Shown in pieces: positions 60,854 through 64,000 of a stretch of 64,000 bases of DNA. A model generated the notes under the pieces. The model did not search any database and was not told where the DNA came from. It saw nothing but the letters and a program-made list of their open reading frames with translations. How positions within the stretch are numbered: the stretch's first letter is position 1; each line of letters begins with the position of its first letter. A program made the translations under genes and the position numbers. This DNA comes from Eshraghiella sp964405265 (GTDB taxonomy: Bacteria > Bacillota > Clostridia > Lachnospirales > Lachnospiraceae): the NCBI GenBank assembly GCA_964405265.1, contig CAYONC010000005.1:1-64000 (forward strand), given 5' to 3'.

Positions 60854-62017
60854 ATGAAGACGGCGCTGGTAACGAAATATGATAACAAAATACTTTATAT
60901 GCTTTTTGAGAATAAACGGGAAGTTGAAATAGATGCCTTTGATGAGGATAAAATTCCGGAGCTTGGCAATATATATGTTGCGAGGGTAAGGGATACGGTA
61001 CCGTCAATAAACAGTGCATTTGTTGAAACTGCACCCGGAAGGATATGCTATTTAAATACAGACGAAAAAAACGTTATTTTTTTAAATAAGAAAAATAACG
61101 ATAAAGTATGTCAGGGCGATCTTCTTCTTGTACAGGTATCAGGTGAGGCTGTAAAAACCAAGGCACCTTCCGTTACGTGTGAATTGAACCTTCACGGAAG
61201 ATATGTTGTGCTTGACACAAAAACGGGCAGATTTGCGGGTGTTTCAAAAAAAATAAAAAACAGGAAGCGTGCCGGGGAACTGAAAAATCTTGCATTTTCC
61301 CATGCAACTGAAGAATACGGCTTTATAATCAGAACGGATGCCGAAACGGCAGCGGATGATGAGGTTTTGTCCGAAATGGAAAAGCTTGCCGGAGAATACA
61401 GGGAATTGATGAAAAAAGCGATGACAAGAAATGCTTTTACGCTTATAAGAAAGTCTGAGCATCCGGTAATAACCTGTATTCATAATGCACATATGTCTGA
61501 CGGAGACGAAATAATAACGGATGATGCCGGACTATATGATGAGCTGAACAATGCAAAAATCCGTGCCGGTATAAAATTTTATGATGATGCGGAAATAAGT
61601 CTTGCAAGACTGTATTCCGTTGAAGAACGGATTAAAAAAGCACTTTCTCCGCAGGTGTGGCTGAAAAGCGGAGGATATCTCGTTATAGAACCGACGGAGG
61701 CACTTACCGTCATTGATGTCAATACGGGTAAATATGACGGCAGGCATAAGGACAGTGAAGAAGTTTATTTAAAAATCAACATGGAAGCTGCGGATGAAAT
61801 TGCAAGACAGCTGAGACTGAGAAACATATCAGGGATGGTAATAGTTGATTTTATTAATATGAAAGATAAATCGGATATGGCTGTTCTTGCCGCAGAATTA
61901 AAGCAGCAGATAAAAAAAGACGGAGTCCATACCGTGTTCGTGGATTTTACCGCACTTGGACTTGCAGAAATTACAAGACAGAAAAAAAAGCGTCCGCTGT
62001 ATGAAATTTTTGGTTGA
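60854..62017 (+). CDS. rng: Ribonuclease E/G family protein, short form
   Basis: This is an endoribonuclease of the RNase G type with 387 residues, about 100 fewer than E. coli RNase G. An S1-like domain lies near residues 38-100 (LGNIYVARVRDTVPSINSAFV). The catalytic metal Asp residues are in VIDVNTGKY (about 296) and VIVDFINMKDK (about 334). The protein stops just after the conserved LAEITRQKKK, so the Zn-link Cys motif and small domain of longer relatives are missing. It starts seven bases after hisA-I, after AGGTAGG, and precedes the L21 promoter. Confidence 0.9.
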   Translation: MKTALVTKYDNKILYMLFENKREVEIDAFDEDKIPELGNIYVARVRDTVPSINSAFVETAPGRICYLNTDEKNVIFLNKKNNDKVCQGDLLLVQVSGEAVKTKAPSVTCELNLHGRYVVLDTKTGRFAGVSKKIKNRKRAGELKNLAFSHATEEYGFIIRTDAETAADDEVLSEMEKLAGEYRELMKKAMTRNAFTLIRKSEHPVITCIHNAHMSDGDEIITDDAGLYDELNNAKIRAGIKFYDDAEISLARLYSVEERIKKALSPQVWLKSGGYLVIEPTEALTVIDVNTGKYDGRHKDSEEVYLKINMEAADEIARQLRLRNISGMVIVDFINMKDKSDMAVLAAELKQQIKKDGVHTVFVDFTALGLAEITRQKKKRPLYEIFG

Positions 62018-62042
62018 CAAAACAGAATTATGCATTTATATT
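62014..62042 (+). promoter_or_regulatory. Sigma-A promoter of rplU-prp-rpmA
   Basis: TTGACA (62014-62019) and TATATT (62037-62042) are 17 bases apart. The -35 overlaps the end of the RNase G gene. Confidence 0.75.
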
Positions 62043-62049
62043 AATAGAG

Positions 62050-62120
62050 TATGCCGCACAACGAGGTTATAAGTACCGTATATACGGTCACCACAGTTGG
62101 CGAGTATTGATAATAGGAGG
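62050..62120 (+). ncRNA. Ribosomal protein L21 leader
   Basis: The untranslated leader between the promoter and rplU contains a closing helix (the CGC-CAAC segment around 62054-62062 with GTTGGCG at 62096-62102). Inside it is a hairpin on the palindrome ACCGTATATACGGT (62075-62088). Firmicutes rplU operons carry a known leader RNA of this kind, thought to be an autoregulatory target of L21. The assignment rests on position and fold, not on a covariance search. Confidence 0.65.
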
Positions 62121-62128
62121 AAGCCAAT

Positions 62129-62437
62129 ATGTACGCAATTATTGCAACAGGTGGTAAGCAGTACAAAGTATCTGAAGGCGACATTATCAAGATTGAGAAG
62201 CTTGGAAAGGCAGAAGGCGAAGCCGTTACTTTCGACAAGGTTCTTCTCGTAAGTGATAAGGAGACAGTTGTCGGTAATCCAACTGTAGCCGGTGCAACAG
62301 TTACAGCGTCTGTTGTATGTGAAGGCAAGGATAAGAAGGTCATTGTCTACAAATACAAGAGAAAGACAGGATACCACAAGAAAAACGGTCACAGACAGTT
62401 ATTCACCAAGGTTAAGATTGAGAAGATTAATGCTTAA
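62129..62437 (+). CDS. rplU: 50S ribosomal protein L21
   Basis: This 102-residue large-subunit protein binds 23S rRNA. The sequence starts MYAIIATGGKQYKVSEGD and ends with YKRKTGYHKKNGHRQ, both diagnostic of L21. AGGAGGAAG precedes the ATG. Operon order is rplU-prp-rpmA. Confidence 0.98.
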   Translation: MYAIIATGGKQYKVSEGDIIKIEKLGKAEGEAVTFDKVLLVSDKETVVGNPTVAGATVTASVVCEGKDKKVIVYKYKRKTGYHKKNGHRQLFTKVKIEKINA

Positions 62438-62452
62438 TCCGGAGACTGTTAT

Positions 62453-62776
62453 ATGACGAATATAACTTTTTATGTTAAATCCGATGATGCAATATGCGGA
62501 TTTAAGTCAAAAGGTCATGCCGGATACGGCATAAGAGGAACGGATGTGGTATGTGCATCGGTTTCAATACTTCTTATTAATACGATTAATGCCATTGAGA
62601 AGCTTACGGCGGACAGATGCAGTTATAAGATTAATGACAGAAGAGCAACTATTGATTTCGGGATGGACAGCTGCGGAGAGCAGTCACAGATACTGCTTAA
62701 GGCACTGCGCCTTGGTATTGAAGGTATCGCAGGCGAATATCCCGGGAATGTTACAATAAAGATTGAGGAGGTGTAA
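62453..62776 (+). CDS. prp: Ribosomal processing cysteine protease
   Basis: This 107-residue protease removes the N-terminal extension of L27. The catalytic His lies in KGHAGYG (about 21-27) and the Cys in DVVCASVSIL (about 34). It lies between rplU and rpmA, as in other Firmicutes, and its substrate is the next gene product. Confidence 0.95.
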   Translation: MTNITFYVKSDDAICGFKSKGHAGYGIRGTDVVCASVSILLINTINAIEKLTADRCSYKINDRRATIDFGMDSCGEQSQILLKALRLGIEGIAGEYPGNVTIKIEEV

Positions 62777-62781
62777 CACTC

Positions 62782-63072
62782 ATGTTAAAACTTAACCTTC
62801 AGTTTTTCGCTCATAAAAAGGGCGTTGGTTCTACCAAGAACGGCAGGGATTCAGAATCTAAGAGATTAGGTGCAAAGAGAGCTGACGGACAGTTCGTATT
62901 AGCCGGCAATATTCTTTACAGACAGCGCGGAACTAAGATACTTCCGGGCGTTAATGTCGGACGCGGCGGTGATGATACTTTATTCGCAACCGTTGACGGC
63001 GTTGTAAGATTTGAGAGAAAGGGCAGAGACAAGAAACAGGTTTCTGTATACCCGGTAGCATCAGAACAGTAA
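62782..63072 (+). CDS. rpmA: 50S ribosomal protein L27
   Basis: This 96-residue protein reaches the peptidyl transferase centre. The start MLKLNLQFF before AHKKGVGS is the cleavable Firmicutes leader; Prp cuts after the double Phe so that the mature protein begins AHKKG. AGGAGGTGT precedes the ATG. A hairpin separates it from obgE. Confidence 0.98.
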   Translation: MLKLNLQFFAHKKGVGSTKNGRDSESKRLGAKRADGQFVLAGNILYRQRGTKILPGVNVGRGGDDTLFATVDGVVRFERKGRDKKQVSVYPVASEQ

Positions 63073-63080
63073 TAGGAACT

Positions 63081-63114
63081 AAGCTCCAAGTCATGATGAT
63101 TTGGAGCTTTTCTT
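63081..63114 (+). terminator. Terminator or attenuator between rpmA and obgE
   Basis: AAGCTCCAA (63081-63089) pairs with TTGGAGCTT (63101-63109), followed by TTCTT. It lies nine bases after the rpmA stop and 29 before obgE, so some read-through into obgE is expected. Confidence 0.7.
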
Positions 63115-63137
63115 AAATATGCAGGAGGAGAACGGCA

Positions 63138-64000
63138 ATGTTTGCGGATTATGCGAAAATTTTTATAAAATCAGGCAGGGGCGGAGACGGACACGTAAGC
63201 TTCAGAAGAGAACTTTTTGTTGCAGCAGGAGGTCCTGACGGCGGAGACGGCGGCAGGGGCGGTGATATTGTATTTGAAGTTGATAAAGGACTGAATACCC
63301 TGAATGAATATCGGCATGTCCGTAAATATGCCGCCGAAAACGGCGAAGAAGGGGGAAAAAGACTCTGCCACGGAAGGGACGGAGAAGATCTTGTCCTTAA
63401 AGTGCCGGAAGGAACGGTAATTAAAGATGATGAAACAGGCAGGGTAATTGCCGATATGTCCGGCGGTAACATACGGGAAGTAATATTGAAAGGCGGCAGA
63501 GGCGGTAAAGGCAATAAAAATTATGCTACTGCAACCATGCAGGTGCCAAAGTATGCCCAGCCCGGAGGAGAGCCAAGAGAATTATGGGTAAGGCTTGAGC
63601 TTAAGGTTATTGCGGACGTGGGACTTGTGGGATACCCTAACGTAGGAAAATCCACACTGCTTTCAAAGGTCAGCAATGCAAGACCTAAAATTGCAAATTA
63701 CCATTTTACCACGCTCAATCCCAATCTTGGCGTTGTCGACCTTCCGGGAGCGGACGGATATGTTATAGCCGATATCCCCGGACTTATAGAAGGAGCATCG
63801 GACGGTGTCGGATTAGGACACAGATTTTTAAGACATATAGAGAGATGTAAAGTAATAATTCATATGGTTGACGCAGCTTCATCAGAAGGAAGAGACCCTG
63901 TTGAAGACATAAAAACCATAAATTCCGAGCTTATGGCATATAACCCTGAACTGCTGAAAAAGCCGCAGGTAATAGCTGCCAATAAAACAGATCTCGTTTT
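63138..64000 (+). CDS. obgE: GTPase Obg, cut by window edge
   Basis: This ribosome-associated GTPase acts in large-subunit assembly and stress control. The first 287 residues are present. The Gly-rich Obg domain (MFADYAKIFIKSGRGGDG, GGPDGGDGGRGGDI) is followed from about residue 158 by the G domain: VGLVGYPNVGKST (G1), NYHFTTL (G2), DIPGLIEGA (G3) and NKTD (G4) at the very end. The C-terminal OCT region, if present, lies outside the window. AGGAGGAG precedes ATG 63138. Confidence 0.97.
   Translation, partial: MFADYAKIFIKSGRGGDGHVSFRRELFVAAGGPDGGDGGRGGDIVFEVDKGLNTLNEYRHVRKYAAENGEEGGKRLCHGRDGEDLVLKVPEGTVIKDDETGRVIADMSGGNIREVILKGGRGGKGNKNYATATMQVPKYAQPGGEPRELWVRLELKVIADVGLVGYPNVGKSTLLSKVSNARPKIANYHFTTLNPNLGVVDLPGADGYVIADIPGLIEGASDGVGLGHRFLRHIERCKVIIHMVDAASSEGRDPVEDIKTINSELMAYNPELLKKPQVIAANKTDLV

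Noticed and set aside
1..64000. Defence island, prophage, toxin-antitoxin or biosynthetic cluster
   Set aside because: I looked for such genes on both strands. Apart from one IS element and a few unknown genes, the window holds metabolic and housekeeping operons in normal order.

Overview
The window is chromosomal DNA of a low-to-moderate GC, Gram-positive anaerobe, most likely a butyrate-forming member of the Lachnospiraceae (Coprococcus or Butyrivibrio-like; the genus is an inference). The grounds are a complete acetyl-CoA to butyryl-CoA operon (thl-crt-hbd-bcd-etfBA), the ptb-buk pair that turns butyryl-CoA into butyrate and ATP, a group B-type [FeFe] hydrogenase, PolC, RecU, the short HisG/HisZ pair, and an L27 with the Firmicutes-type leader that Prp cleaves. 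Strong Shine-Dalgarno sequences (AAGGAG) and sigma-A promoters are easy to see throughout.

Layout. 1-1000: an IS4-type transposase, frameshifted and cut by the window edge. 1.07-5.7 kb: [FeFe] hydrogenase, aldo/keto reductase, and ptb-buk on the minus strand. 5.8-8.7 kb: a Fur-family regulator with a zinc/manganese ABC transporter. 8.7-22.2 kb: a maltodextrin/starch locus with an AraC regulator, a single-frame MalQ-GlgP fusion, a YesN/YesM-type two-component system, a MalEFG-type transporter and a lipoprotein alpha-amylase. 22.3-28.9 kb: the butyrate operon, which starts with coaD and has a consensus promoter followed by a near-perfect Rex operator. 28.9-33 kb: an unrecognised 419-residue protein and a large ABC ATPase-permease fusion. 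33-45.6 kb: polysaccharide deacetylase, bactofilin and the conserved pyrH-frr-uppS-cdsA-dxr-rseP-ispG-polC run. 45.7-48.1 kb: tRNA-Glu(CTC), a zinc-ribbon protein with a proline-rich minisatellite behind tandem operator-like repeats, and a YlbJ-like membrane protein. 48.2-56 kb: a compact run of pepD, relQ-type synthetase, rRNA methyltransferase, two pseudouridine synthases, HAD, SDR and recU. 56-62 kb: hisZ-hisG-hisD-hisB-hisA/I, followed by a short RNase E/G. 62-64 kb: L21 leader, rplU-prp-rpmA and the start of obgE.

Together these genes describe a cell that imports and breaks down starch oligosaccharides, partly by phosphorolysis. It would dispose of reducing power through H2 and through butyryl-CoA dehydrogenase/Etf, and recover ATP through butyrate kinase. 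No defence island, prophage or CRISPR array is visible. The most interesting signals are the Rex operator on coaD-thl-crt-hbd-bcd-etfBA, the MalQ-GlgP fusion with an intact internal ribosome binding site, the HisA-HisI fusion, and the direct-repeat promoter of the repeat-rich zinc-ribbon protein.
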